From the NCBI GenBank assembly GCA_947579605.1, contig OX388317.1:21967384-22031383 (forward strand): 64,000 nucleotides of DNA. The letters run 5' to 3'. Shown one piece after another: positions 42,975-53,300 of the stretch. A program made the translations under genes and the position numbers. Each line of letters begins with the position of its first letter. Within the stretch, counting starts at the first letter, position 1. The DNA comes from Athripsodes cinereus. Taxonomy: Eukaryota; Arthropoda; Insecta; Trichoptera; Leptoceridae. The notes beneath the pieces are model-generated. The model searched no databases, had not been told where the DNA came from, and worked only from the letters and a program-made list of their open reading frames with translations.

Positions 42975-43173
42975 TACTCTTGACAAAACTAAACACGATC
43001 TTAATCTAGTTTTGATCTTGATCATACGACGCACGAAGTGACTATTGGCCAAAAATACACGCAAACCGATCGCGCGTTAGCGGTAGTGCGGTGTTTTTTT
43101 ACCATAGTCCCTTCGTGCGTCGTATGATCAAGATCAAGACTAGATTAAGATCGTGTTTAGTTTTGTCAAGAGT
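42975..43173. mobile_element. Foldback element with about 63-bp near-perfect arms
   Basis: TACTCTTGACAAAACTAAAC through GATCATACGACGCACGAAG (42975-43038) is inverted at 43111-43173 as CTTCGTGCGTCGTATGATCA through GTCAAGAGTA. Only a couple of mismatches are seen. The approximately 70-bp loop includes GATCGCGCGTTAGCGGTAGT, much more GC-rich than its surroundings. A LINE tail begins immediately after. Confidence 0.8.
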
Positions 43174-43175
43174 AA

Positions 43176-43420
43176 TCCTGCTGGAATGGAAATGGGCTGG
43201 TCATGTGGTAAAATGAGAGCATGGCAGATGGACTTGCAGTGTCCTTGAATGGAGACCGTGGGAGGACAAAAGAAGCGTAGGTAGACCCCAAAAAAAGATG
43301 GATTGACGATATTGTCCAGATGATGGGAAATAGTGGAATCATGTTGCTCGAGATAGGAAAATGTGGAAAAGTTTTGAAGAGGCTAACATCCAGGAGTGGA
43401 GAGAAGAGGGCTAGCAGTAA
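43176..43420 (+). pseudogene. 5'-truncated LINE C-terminal tail, frameshifted
   Basis: Across frames it reads WKWAGHVV, then RSVGRPQKRWIDDIVQM, then MWKSFEEANIQEWREE, followed by a GTAAGTAAGTAAG tail. The block order (W.WAGHV.R..D.RW, GRP..RW.DD, R..W...EEA..QQW) is the RTE-like LINE end. A stop and two frame changes disable it. Confidence 0.7.
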
Positions 43421-44053
43421 GTAAGTAAGTGAGAGGGTCCTTTCAATATTCAAATTTACTGATTGACATTCAAAATATTATCCAATAGACACATCTTATG
43501 AACAACCAGCAGATTTTGCATACTCATAAGTGCACTTACACCAGCCTTAGCCGATTCGTAAGCATCGTGACACCTTTCATGTTTCCTACTAAAAGGAGTT
43601 TGCACAGATCGTTGGTTGTGCGGATGAGGTCTCTGTTGAGTAAAATTTTTAATTTTTATTACAGTTATAACACAAGGGTACTACGAGAAAGTAAAGTAAA
43701 TGTATATTGTGGAATGATTGGTAATATGATATACACTACATTCGAGAGAGAGAGAGGGAGAGAGAGAGAGAGATCTAGAGTCGTATCATTTATACAGTAA
43801 TATAATATTACAATCTCACATCATAAGATATTGTATTGTATCGATATTATATTATATCATATTATATGATTATTGATTTCACTCTTCGCTGCACAAAAAG
43901 ATATTTCATTATGTTATAGATGAATGGAAAAAATATGTTTTATTTATTACGAAACATTTCATTAGAAAAATTATTTACGATTACTTTTGAATCACATAAT
44001 AGGAACATTGTAAATAAAATAGATAATAAAGTATATAATTATATCGTGTCATT
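43421..44053. repeat. Spacer with (GA)n microsatellite
   Basis: (GA)n lies at 43743-43772. An ATATTATATTATATCATATT stretch follows at 43845-43868. A 100-codon forward ORF (43498-43800) has no recognised content and runs through the microsatellite. Confidence 0.5.
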
Positions 44054-44148
44054 TAAATAGATTTAAAATATAACACTGTATTACTTTCACTGAGTTCAAT
44101 TTTATTCATGGTGAAAGTAATACAGTGTTTTATTTTAAATCTATTTAA
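44054..44148. repeat. Hairpin with 37-bp arms
   Basis: TAAATAGATTTAAAATATAA then CACTGTATTACTTTCAC (44054-44090) is inverted at 44111-44148 (GTGAAAGTAATACAGTGTTT then TATTTTAAATCTATTTA). The 20-bp loop is TGAGTTCAATTTTATTCATG. Confidence 0.85.
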
Positions 44149-44329
44149 AAGCTATACAATCATTATCGTGTCAATGTTAAAATCCGATAGCTGATTACAG
44201 GAAAAGGAGACACAAACTATTTACGTTCACGTAGCTGATCCTCTGTGCTACAAGAGGAAACAATCTTAATTAGAGGAAATAAGAGAAGATTTTTTTACTT
44301 AAGGTTATAGTAACACCACAGTTAAGATA

Positions 44330-44665
44330 TCATATCATATCATATCATCGCCCTCAACGTTCCTCTCGGGAGCACAGGGCAGAAACCAGCCTCCTCCATT
44401 CAGACCGTCTCTGTGCCAATTGCGTCACCTCTTTCCACGACATTCCTTGCGCTCTGATATCGTTGTCATAGGAACGGTGTATTGTGAAAGAGGGACGCCC
44501 GGGCCGACGGAACCCCTGCGGACGGAAAAACAGTGCTCTTTTTGGCCAACTATCATTAGGCATTCTCAAAACATGTCCCAGCCAGGACCATCGTCTCTCC
44601 TGTATTACGGAGATTACAGGTCTCTGCTGGGTGCGCCGGCGCACAGCATCATCATGTTACATGTT
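44330..44665 (-). pseudogene. LINE-G tail insertion with 12-bp target duplication
   Basis: The reverse frame (44354-44644) reads RRRTQQRPVISVIQERRWSW, LGHVLRMPNDSWPKRALFF, RRPGRPSFTIHRSYDNDIRA and VTQLAQRRSEWRRLVSAL, ending CSREER and stop. ACAGTTAAGATA occurs at 44318-44329 and 44666-44677, directly outside the insert, so this is a 5'-truncated target-primed insertion. The 3' tail is an ATCAT-rich run at 44330-44350. The ORF is uninterrupted but lacks the RT and endonuclease. Confidence 0.9.
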
Positions 44666-44712
44666 ACAGTTAAGATAGTCTATGTTTAAAAAGATTATAG
44701 TAAAATTATTTT

Positions 44713-44868
44713 ATTTTGCATTTCAAATTCAGCGGTTTGCTACCCCTCTTTAATGTCTTAAAATTTTTGATGGCACAGAGAGGATAGCTTGCATGTTTTT
44801 TAAATGCAGCTGGTCTGTGGATTACCTCACTTGTGGGATATGCTTTGACGGTATATGTAGTAGTAGTC
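44713..44868 (+). repeat. SINE-like repeat family R, 3' half
   Basis: TTCAAATTCAGCGGTTTGCT, GGCACAGAGAGGATAGCTTG, ATGCAGCTGGTCTGTGGATT, CTTGTGGGATATGCTTTGAC and GTAGTAGTAG match the 57.5-kb copy in order. Confidence 0.75.
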
Positions 44869-44869
44869 G

Positions 44870-46751
44870 ATTTTATTTTGCGCGACAACTTTTGCTTTCT
44901 TGTTGAGTTGATTTACCGGACTCGATCAAAGAAAGGTGACAAATCGATAAATAAAATATAATGAACATGCGTTTCCTTTAAATATTATATTATAATAATT
45001 CAAAATGGATGGTTTGCTTCATCAATAAATCACAGGTGTTAAATGTTTCATTTTTTGAACATTTGTCCTTTACTTACGAAAAGTTTTGGGGACCTGTTAT
45101 TATTTTTAACAGAAATATAAACTGAAAATGTTTCCAAAAAATAATTAGGTATTTAAAAATTATAGATAAATATACCAGTAAAATAATGAATAAATGATGG
45201 AATCGAATCAAAAGGCTTATTTAAAATTCGCTTATACTGTACACTGATTATTGAATACTAGAACCCTTCTGACGAATTCAATTATTTATGCCGAAGGTCG
45301 GCATATTATTTTGAACCTTCATTAAAAATTCTAATTAATACTTACATAATTACTAAAAATAAGTCTCGCTTGAATAATCAACATTTTCTGAAGAATTTTT
45401 GTTTTCATTTAAGTACCTACTACCGCCAGGTAGAAAGAAAACACTTTATTTTTTATCTTAATTAAACGTTTTTTCACGATTTTTCAGTGCCTACTTAGCC
45501 AAATTACAAACATTTTAATAAGTAGGGACTGAGTATTTTTTTTTAATTAATTAATAATATTTTGAATATCTCGGTAACACTAAAGATAATTGCTACATTA
45601 TTTTTTTGTTTATAAAAATATTAAAAAGGAAACAGTAACGTGGTCCGTATCAGAGAGAAAGCGATTCAAATTCTGAACCTGAAGATTCGATGCTCAAAAC
45701 TGCCTTCTGAAATACTTTGCATTTATCACACAAGCACCCAATGTCTTTTATCTTTTATTTTGGTACATTAAATCTATAATGAATAATTAAAATGAATGTT
45801 TAGCTATCTGAAATACTCGAAAAGCAGAATTAAGCGAGATAATACAGATACATAAATTGTCGAATATCTCTTTTTCCTTAAATTTTAATAAAATATTGAG
45901 TAAATGAAAGAATTTAAAAAATGTCAAAAACAATATGTAATAAAATAATTCCGATCCTAATTTTAAGCTCTCTTCTGTCCAAATTTGCGTGAAAAAAATG
46001 GTTTGTGATTCGTAACAGTTTGAAAATATTTTTTTTTATAAAACAATTTATAATAGAGGGAAAATGAAGGCAAGAAAAAGTGTGTAACCATTTTAAATCT
46101 CCTCAGTGCCGAGAAAATGCTTTGATATTTTTATCTTACCTTTAAAGAGGTCTTGCATCAAACTCTCCAACAGTATGAAAACCAAATGAAGATGGTGTAT
46201 ACAATAATATATTCGGTTTAATCCAAACACTTCCTTGCATTTCAAAAACAATTTACGTAAGAGTGGATTTTCTTTGACAACATAATACTAGATTCCTCTT
46301 TCCCTGCGATTGAAGATAATGAGATTTGATCTCCTTTCCATACACTACGAGGAATCACTGTGTAAACGAATATATACCGTAAGTACAAACAACATCGACT
46401 TTTATCTTTTGAAATATATATAATACCGATACCAAAGAGAGATTTTCATAATGTTACCTGTTTATAAACATTTTCGTTTAACATCAGAAAAGTTAATATT
46501 TACACAAGACTAGTTTTCAATTTAAATATAAATAGGATGTCAAAAGAACGCCTGGATCGGTGATTTTAGGAAGACAAGATATGAAGTGTTCGGTAGTTAG
46601 AATAGTTAGGAACATAGTACGTCATGATAAATTCCTATAAGATATATTAGGATTGTCAAAAAAGCCATTAGATTGGGTTCATTACTATATTATTCTTCAC
46701 CGTTACTTCAGAAAATCGTAAGAAAAATGGATATCAAAGATGGTTCCAGAT
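44870..46751. other. Unassigned AT-rich DNA, about 1.9 kb
   Basis: No ORF above 60 codons and no repeat copy matched within the window. Confidence 0.45.
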
Positions 46752-46947
46752 CTGGGCCTGTAGTCAAAATACATTTTAGCGTTACGTTTTCGTTCGAATA
46801 TAGACGAAGTTGCGAGAAAATGTCAATTTTCGTAGCTAATTGTATATTTTAGCTACGAAAATTATTATTTTCTCGCAACCTCGTCTATAATCGAACGAAA
46901 GTGAAACGAAAACGTAACACTAAAATGTTTTTTGACTATGAGCCCAG
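46752..46947. mobile_element. MITE / foldback with about 90-bp arms
   Basis: CTGGGCCTGTAGTCAAAATA is inverted at the other end as TTTTTTGACTATGAGCCCAG. The arms continue through CATTTTAGCGTTACGTTTTC / GAAAACGTAACACTAAAATG and TAGACGAAGTTGCGAGAAAA / TTTTCTCGCAACCTCGTCTA to an inner AATTTTCGTAGCTAA / TTAGCTACGAAAATT. The loop is about 10 bp. No clear target duplication. Family not assigned. Confidence 0.85.
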
Positions 46948-47218
46948 GAGTCAGTCTAGAACCGGAGCTGGAGGAAGAGAAGTAGTTTTATCATCTTTCA
47001 ATTGATAGATTTCAGATTCAAATTCATCTGCTGAAGACCTACCTCATTTTTCACTACACATGCTATTTTTTACTATATAATTATATTTGGGTTTATCATA
47101 AATAGAAGTTTATCTTAGAAAAAAAGAGAAATGGAGTAAAACTGTTCCACATTCAAAGCTAAGTGATAAATAATCACATTAACGTCATCTCACTTACGTT
47201 TTCGACTTGTAAAATCTC
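46948..47218. other. Unassigned spacer
   Basis: No features recognised. Confidence 0.4.
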
Positions 47219-47229
47219 TAGTACAGTAT

Positions 47230-47444
47230 CATCATCATCATCATCATCGCCCTCAACGCTCCTCTCGGGAGCACAGGGCAGAAACCAGCCTCCTCCATTC
47301 AGAGCGTCTCTGTGCCAATTGCGTCACCTCTTTCCACGACATTCCTTGCGCTCTGATATCGTTGTCATAGGAACGGTGTATTGTGAAAGAGGGACGCCCG
47401 GGCCGATGGAACCCCTGCGGACGGAAAAACAGTGCTCTTTTTGG
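47230..47444 (-). pseudogene. LINE-G tail insertion with 11-bp target duplication
   Basis: TAGTACAGTAT occurs at 47219-47229 and 47445-47455, bracketing a reverse copy of the LINE-G end. It covers only the last approximately 60 codons (from KRALFF-like bases to CSREER) plus an (ATC)n tail at 47229-47247, and is nearly identical to the 44-kb copy over the shared part. Confidence 0.9.
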
Positions 47445-47455
47445 TAGTACAGTAT

Positions 47456-47819
47456 ACAGGTGGTATAACCCATAACCGGGTATAATAAATAAGATACTAT
47501 TTCATTTACATAAAATGTCATATAAGAACTTATGTACGTACATAATACTAAGTATGACAAGAACAAGCTTTATACCACAAAAGTAAATCTTGCGAGAACC
47601 TTATACATATAACTATTACTTACACCCAGCTTTGTGGAGTATTAAAGAAATACATTTTCCTGCAATACATCTTACATAGGTATACTGTAATACTAGCTTT
47701 AAATCCGTCGTTCCTAAGAGAATAATCACAATAAAATTGTTAATTTGATTGTTGATTTGGCTGGTGAATAAATAATAGAAAAAAGTCATCTATTTTTACG
47801 TATGTATTCTTTTTTATGT
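47456..47819. other. Unassigned AT-rich DNA
   Basis: No features recognised. Confidence 0.4.
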
Positions 47820-47926
47820 CTGGCATCTATTTTTATGTATGTTTTGTTTTTCTATTTTTATGACTGTCATGTTATATTTTTAAAAGGCTGATGCCGTGTA
47901 TTGTTATAAATACATACATACATCTT
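47820..47926 (+). repeat. LINE 3' tail
   Basis: ATTTTTAAAAGGCTGATGCC then GTGTATTGTTATAAATACAT and ACATACAT resembles the AAAAGGCTCACGCCGTGGAT-type LINE end seen at LINE-B. Confidence 0.5.
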
Positions 47927-47929
47927 CTT

Positions 47930-48045
47930 CCCCTTGTCCTAGTTGGGTCGGGGGCCCATTGCGCCTAGGTACCTCCTCAGAGATCCCTGTCCACCGCTGC
48001 TTCCAGGACCTCTGGCCACTCCAAACCAAGTCTTTCATCACACAA
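47930..48045 (-). pseudogene. LINE RT C-terminal fragment (RTE-like)
   Basis: The reverse frame reads DERLGLEWPEVLEAAVDRDL, then (after small lesions) a GAMGPRPN-like end. The DLVW.GQ..LE.A.DR..WR ending is typical of RTE-type polymerases. GC-richer than its surroundings. About 35 residues. Confidence 0.6.
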
Positions 48046-48181
48046 GTTGTTATAAAATAAAATAAAAATAAAATTAAATGGAAACGATCTGTGAAATAAT
48101 TTCAATTGTTTTTGATGGCATCCATGGAAAATTAATAATTACATGGATATAAAATCTCTGGACATTGTTATGGTAAGTCGT

Positions 48182-48425
48182 CGGCCGGTGTGGCGCGGCG
48201 GTAACGCTCTTGCCTTTGAGTCACGAGGTCCCGGGTTCGATTCCCGGCCAGGGCAAAGTGAGGAATGACCTTTTTCAAATTGTCTTGGGTCTGGGTGTTA
48301 CATGTATATGTGTGTAGTGCATTGTATATGTGTGTATCGTCGCGTTAGTACCCATAATACAAGATTCATCTTAGTTTGGGACTAGCTCGATCTGTGTGAA
48401 TTGTCTACGTATGTTATGTTATTAT
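48182..48425 (+). repeat. SINE2, tRNA-derived
   Basis: GGCCGGTGTGGCGCGGCGGT, AACGCTCTTGCCTTTGAGTC and the B box GGGTTCGATTCCCGG (48233-48247) make a well-preserved tRNA-like head. The body contains TTGTCTTGGGTCTGGGTGTT and TTAGTTTGGGACTAGCTCGA then TCTGTGTGAATTGTC, words I associate with lepidopteran SINEs. The acceptor bases GGCCGG/CCGGCC pair partly, but there is no proper cloverleaf. Only one copy was seen in the window. Confidence 0.8.
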
Positions 48426-49344
48426 ATCAAATTACTACTATGATTTTATAATATTCCCATTTTGTATTCACAATTGAAATAGAATCGACATTTTTGAGAG
48501 AAGGTTTTTCTTTTTTTACATCAATCAAAATAAAGAAATAGCCTCACAAAAAATTTACTTTTACTACTTTTTTTTAAAAAAAAGGTATACCATTCAGCAG
48601 ATGATGATTGATCCCGAAGGATTATATTTGTCAAGAAAAAAAATGTGTTAAATATTGTTATTTATAAACACATGCAATACCTACCTATGTATATGAGAAT
48701 TCACAAGGCATTTCATTCTCCATTTTCATCCTTACTTTTGTCTTTAACAACATCTTTTACCTAGAACCCATTACTTTCATCACACCATCACTCTAATATT
48801 TCATTTTCTTCACGTATCACGTATCATTATTTTTCTTTTCTATTTATCCATAACGGATATTTAAACAAACAAACATATATTCAAATACTCTAAAATATTT
48901 TTTTAAATGTTGTACCTATATATAAGTCTACAAATATTGATACCTACTCAGATAAAATATTGTACTTTTTTTAATATAAGAACTAAACAATCTCAAGATA
49001 TTTACAAAGCGAGACGATATGAACGCAAAAAGACTGTCTTGGAAATGTATTTTCATGCTTGAAAAATGTTTAAAGTCGTTTAAGGATGTGTTTAATGGTT
49101 GATTTATTATAAGATTTTACTATAAAGTAATATCTTATAACAAATCAGGTTCATTGTTATATAAAATCAGAATAAAAAGTGTGAGAGTGTGAATAACTAT
49201 CTGGATGTTGACATCGAGATAATATTATATAAAGAAATCCAAAACAATTTTTTTTTCTACTATGATTAGTTATTTGAGCAATTCAGATTGCTCAAATAAC
49301 AATTGACAGTGTCCATGTAAGAAATGTCAATGTCCGTGTAAAAA
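48426..49344. other. Unassigned AT-rich DNA
   Basis: A small TTTGAGCAATTCAGATTGCTCAAATAAC palindrome lies at about 49273-49300. No gene. Confidence 0.45.
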
Positions 49345-49492
49345 ATTAAGACAAGGGTGCCGAAATTCATCGCTGAATTTAAGATGTAACATGTCTTTAT
49401 TTTTCGAACAATTGCTTTTTACAGGACACTTGAAAACTTACAGGAAATAAAGGTAGACCAATTCTTTACCGGGTTCTCCACGGAACAATATA
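49345..49492 (-). repeat. SINE-like repeat family R, head half
   Basis: Reverse copy: ATCGCTGAATTTAAGATGTA, CTTTTTACAGGACACTTGAA, TAGACCAATTCTTTACCGGG and TTCTCCACGGAA. Confidence 0.75.
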
Positions 49493-49974
49493 TTCATGTA
49501 AGAATTGATGACTGAAAATAAAAACGAATTTCAGAGCTTCTGGCAATGTAGCTATTCAAATAAAAGAAGCAGAAAAAATGTTGGTAATAAGATGCAAACG
49601 TAACGGATATTTTTTCTAAGAGATTTTTTTTCAATAATCTTGCTGGAACATTCCATGATTACTTTCTAAGAATATTCGTGTCTTTCTGAAAATCTGAGAA
49701 TCGGATCGATTTACTCTTCGATGTTTTCATGCCTCGTTTTTAATGCGTAGGTTTTCCAAGTAAGCCTTCCATGTAAATAACATTCGCCTTGAATTTTACA
49801 TTACTTTCTAAGTAAAAAAGAAATACAAATAATAATAAAACTTGCTTCTTAATATTTATTGAATAAACAAGTAGGAATTTCTTTAACATAATTCTGAATG
49901 TCGGTAAATAAAATTATAAAAAAGTAATTTTACAGTGAGCCTTGAATTGAAATTTGTACCCACAAGTTTACGGG
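49493..49974. other. Unassigned AT-rich DNA
   Basis: No features recognised. Confidence 0.4.
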
Positions 49975-50055
49975 TTACCGCTCAATAGTTGAATTAGCCA
50001 GAAAACCAAATTTGCTAGGCAATTAGTTATAAACTGATATGTTACTAAATGTCTG
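49975..50055. repeat. Left end of a TIR element split by the LTR retrotransposon
   Basis: ACCGCTCAATAGTTGAATTA then GCCAGAAAACCAAATTTGC matches the left end at 9055. The matching right end (GGCTAATTCAACAATTGCGC) is at 55468-55493, so the LTR element appears to have inserted inside. Confidence 0.5.
50051..50055. repeat. Target-site duplication, left (GTCTG)
   Basis: GTCTG lies directly before the 5' LTR and again directly after the 3' LTR at 54603-54607. Five bp is the usual length for Ty3/gypsy integrases. Confidence 0.9.
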
Positions 50056-50220
50056 TGTTGTATTAATTGTTATCAAATATGTAAGAAAGTACCTAGGCAC
50101 TTTGCTTAGTAGTTATTTATTATTATTTCTATTTTGAATTTATTCCATTGGATTGTTTTGTTTTATAATTGAAAATAAAAGTCACTTGAAAACTGGAATC
50201 GCATGTTTTAATACATAACA
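50056..50220 (+). mobile_element. 5' LTR, 165 bp
   Basis: Starts TGTTGTATTAATTG and ends TTTTAATACATAACA (TG...CA). Identical as read to the 3' LTR. AATAAA at 50174-50179 is a candidate poly(A) signal. Short LTRs are typical of the Mag group. Confidence 0.95.
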
Positions 50221-50238
50221 TGGTGTCAGGTGTGAATT
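50221..50238 (+). promoter_or_regulatory. Probable primer-binding site
   Basis: TGGTGTCAGGTGTGAATT begins at the base after the LTR with the expected TGG complement of a tRNA CCA end. I cannot name the tRNA without a search. Confidence 0.7.
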
Positions 50239-50378
50239 TTAATTCATAATTTGGTTTTAATTAATTATAATATAAAAATAAAGAATAACATAAAAATAAA
50301 GAGTATGAATACATTTATTAATAATAAAATAAAATAAAAATAAATAGTGATTTTTAAGATAAAAGTGAGTTTGAAAAA

Positions 50379-53300
50379 ATGGCTGGCTCAGAGTTATTGA
50401 GGATGGAAAACTTTAACAATACATTGAGTTTCAAATCATGGATGGATAGATTTGAGTTGTATTTACAAGCCACTGGCCAAGATGCAGTAGGTGATCAAAG
50501 AAAAGTAGCATTGTTGTTATTTTGCATGGGTGAGAAGGGAATTGAGGTTTATAACACATGGGATGAACCTCAAAAGGAGTTGAAATATTCTACAATAGTA
50601 AGTAAATTTAAAGAACATTTCATACCTAAACAGAATGTTACATTCAATAGATACAAATTATTCAACAGAAAACAAAAAGAGGAGGAAACTTTTCAAGAAT
50701 ATTTAATTAACCTTAAAGAAATTATAACAACTTGCGAATTTGGTGATTTGAAAGAAAACATTTTAAGAGATATCTTCATTATAAATATACATCAAAATTA
50801 TAAGAATTTGCAATTATTATTATTAGAAAAAATGAGTAAAGATTCCGATGAAGCAATGGAAATTGTTACAAAATATTTATCCACAAGAAAAACAATGGAA
50901 GAGTTGCAAGCAAGCAAAAATATATATAAAATAAATACGGGTCAATCGAGAGAATTTCACCCGGCAATTCGTGATAAGAAGACATTGGAATATCAAAAAC
51001 ATAACAAGGAGCACAAACAAAGGAAATATGATACAAAAATACAAGACATATGTGGACGCTGTGGATGTCAACATATCCGAGGAAGATGCCCTGCATATAG
51101 GATCAAATGTCATAACTGTTCGATTCCAGGACACTTTGCAAAAATGTGTAAAAAGAAAATAACCAACAACAACCTGAGAACACTTCACGATGGTAACACT
51201 TACTCAGATACTGAAGATGGATCAGAACAAGACTCCAGGTTAGAAATAAGTAATATAAAAATATGTAATATTCATAATCAATATAAAAACAAGTGGGAAT
51301 TATTATTAAAAATCAATGGGTATAATTTAATTGCTATTATGGATACAGGGGCTATGGTAAATGTGATTTCGTTGGAAAATTTTCATAAATTAAATTTTAA
51401 CAATGGGTTAAATATAAAAAAGAGTTATACAAAAATCACAGCATTTGGTGGTTTTAACATTCCCATTGTGGGAGAATGTAACATTTTATGTAGTATAAAT
51501 AGTAGCATGAAAAAACAATATATTAGATTCATCATATGTAAAGTTGAATGTCAAACAATAATTGGTTTAGACACATGCATCAAATTAAATCTTTTACAGA
51601 GAAATGACGAAATAAATATAATTGTTACTGATTTATGTAATATATACAAAGATGTGTTTGAGGGTTTAGGTTGTTTACCATACACATGTCACTTGTCTTT
51701 GGATCCAAATGCAATACCTAAAGCAGATGCACCAAGGAGAGTACCATTTAAGTTGATTGAACGTTTAAAACAAGAACTAATGTCTTTGGAAAAGATAGGG
51801 GTAATTGAAAAAATTTCAAAACCAACACAATGGGTAAGTTCTTTAGTTATTGTCGAAAAAAATGATGGAAATTTGAGATTGTGTTTGGATCCAAGGAATT
51901 TGAACAATGCACTGTTAAAACCACACTACCCAATACCAACATTTGAAGAAATTAGATATAAAATTCAAGGTGCAAAAATATTTTCACATTTGGATGTAAC
52001 ATCTGGTTTTTGGACTATTCCATTAGATAAAGAAAGTTCAGAATTGTGTACATTTAACACACCATATGGGAGATATTGTTTTAAACGTCTTCCGTTTGGA
52101 ACTAATATATCGTCAGAAGTATTTAGTAGAACTATGAATGAATATTTTTCAGACATTGAGGGGGTAACTATTTTTATTGACGATATTTTAATATTTGGTA
52201 AAGATCAGATTAGTCATGATAATGCGTTAAAGAAAGTTCTTGAAAGAGCAAGGGAAATAAATTTAAAATTTAATAAAAAGAAATGCAAATTTAATTTAAG
52301 AGAAATAAAATATTTAGGTCATATATTTAATAGTGAAGGTATTAAACCAGATCCATCACAAATAGAGTCTATAAATAACATGAAATCACCAAAAAATAAA
52401 AATGATTTGCAAAGATTTTTAGGTATGATTAACTATTTAAGCCCTTTTATAGAAAATTTATCAGAAAAAACTGCCTTATTAAGACAACTCTTAAAGAAAA
52501 ATATTGATTTTGTATGGGATGAAAATTTTGAGAAATGTTTTAATGATTTAAAGTGTATCATCAGCAAAAAACCTGTACTAATTCATTACAATCCAAATAA
52601 ACCAATTACATTATCAGTTGACTCATCTAAATCAGCAATCGGTATGGTAATTTTACAGGATAAACAACCTATTGCATATGCATCTAAAACTTTAACCTCA
52701 GCACAATGTAATTACGCACAAATTGAAAAAGAGCTTTATGCTATAGTTTGTGGTTGTTATAAATTTCACCAATATTTGTATGGCCAAGTAGTACATGTTG
52801 AAACAGACCATAAACCTTTAGTAACTTTATTTAAAAAATCTTTATATGATATACCAGCAAGATTGCAAAGAATGATGTTAAGTTTGCAAAAATATAATTT
52901 AAATGTAGAGTATGTTCCAGGTAAACATTTATACATAGCAGATACTTTGTCTAGATCAGCTTTGCCAGACACAGAAACTTTAGATTTTGAAAAAGATATT
53001 AACATTCATGTAAACTCTGTTATAAATAATTTAGCAATAACTCCACAGAAATTAGAGGAAATTAAAAAAGCGACTAATGAGGATGAAGCTCTACAAATTT
53101 TGAAAGAATATTACATTTCAGGTTGGCCTAATTCTAAAGACAAAACACATAATTTAGTAAAATTATATTGGAACATGCAAGATGAAATTAATGTTTGTAA
53201 TGATTTAATTTTTAAGGGTTCTTCATTGATTATTCCAACAATTTTAAGACCTGATATTTTAAAACAGATGCATGCTGGACATCAAGGCATTGTTAAAACT

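Noticed and set aside
48182..48255. A functional tRNA gene
   Set aside because: Excellent B box, but no complete cloverleaf. The sequence continues as a SINE body.
50866..51188. Reverse ORFs opposite the gag region
   Set aside because: Antisense of an intact Gag-Pol frame, hydrophobic by complementarity.
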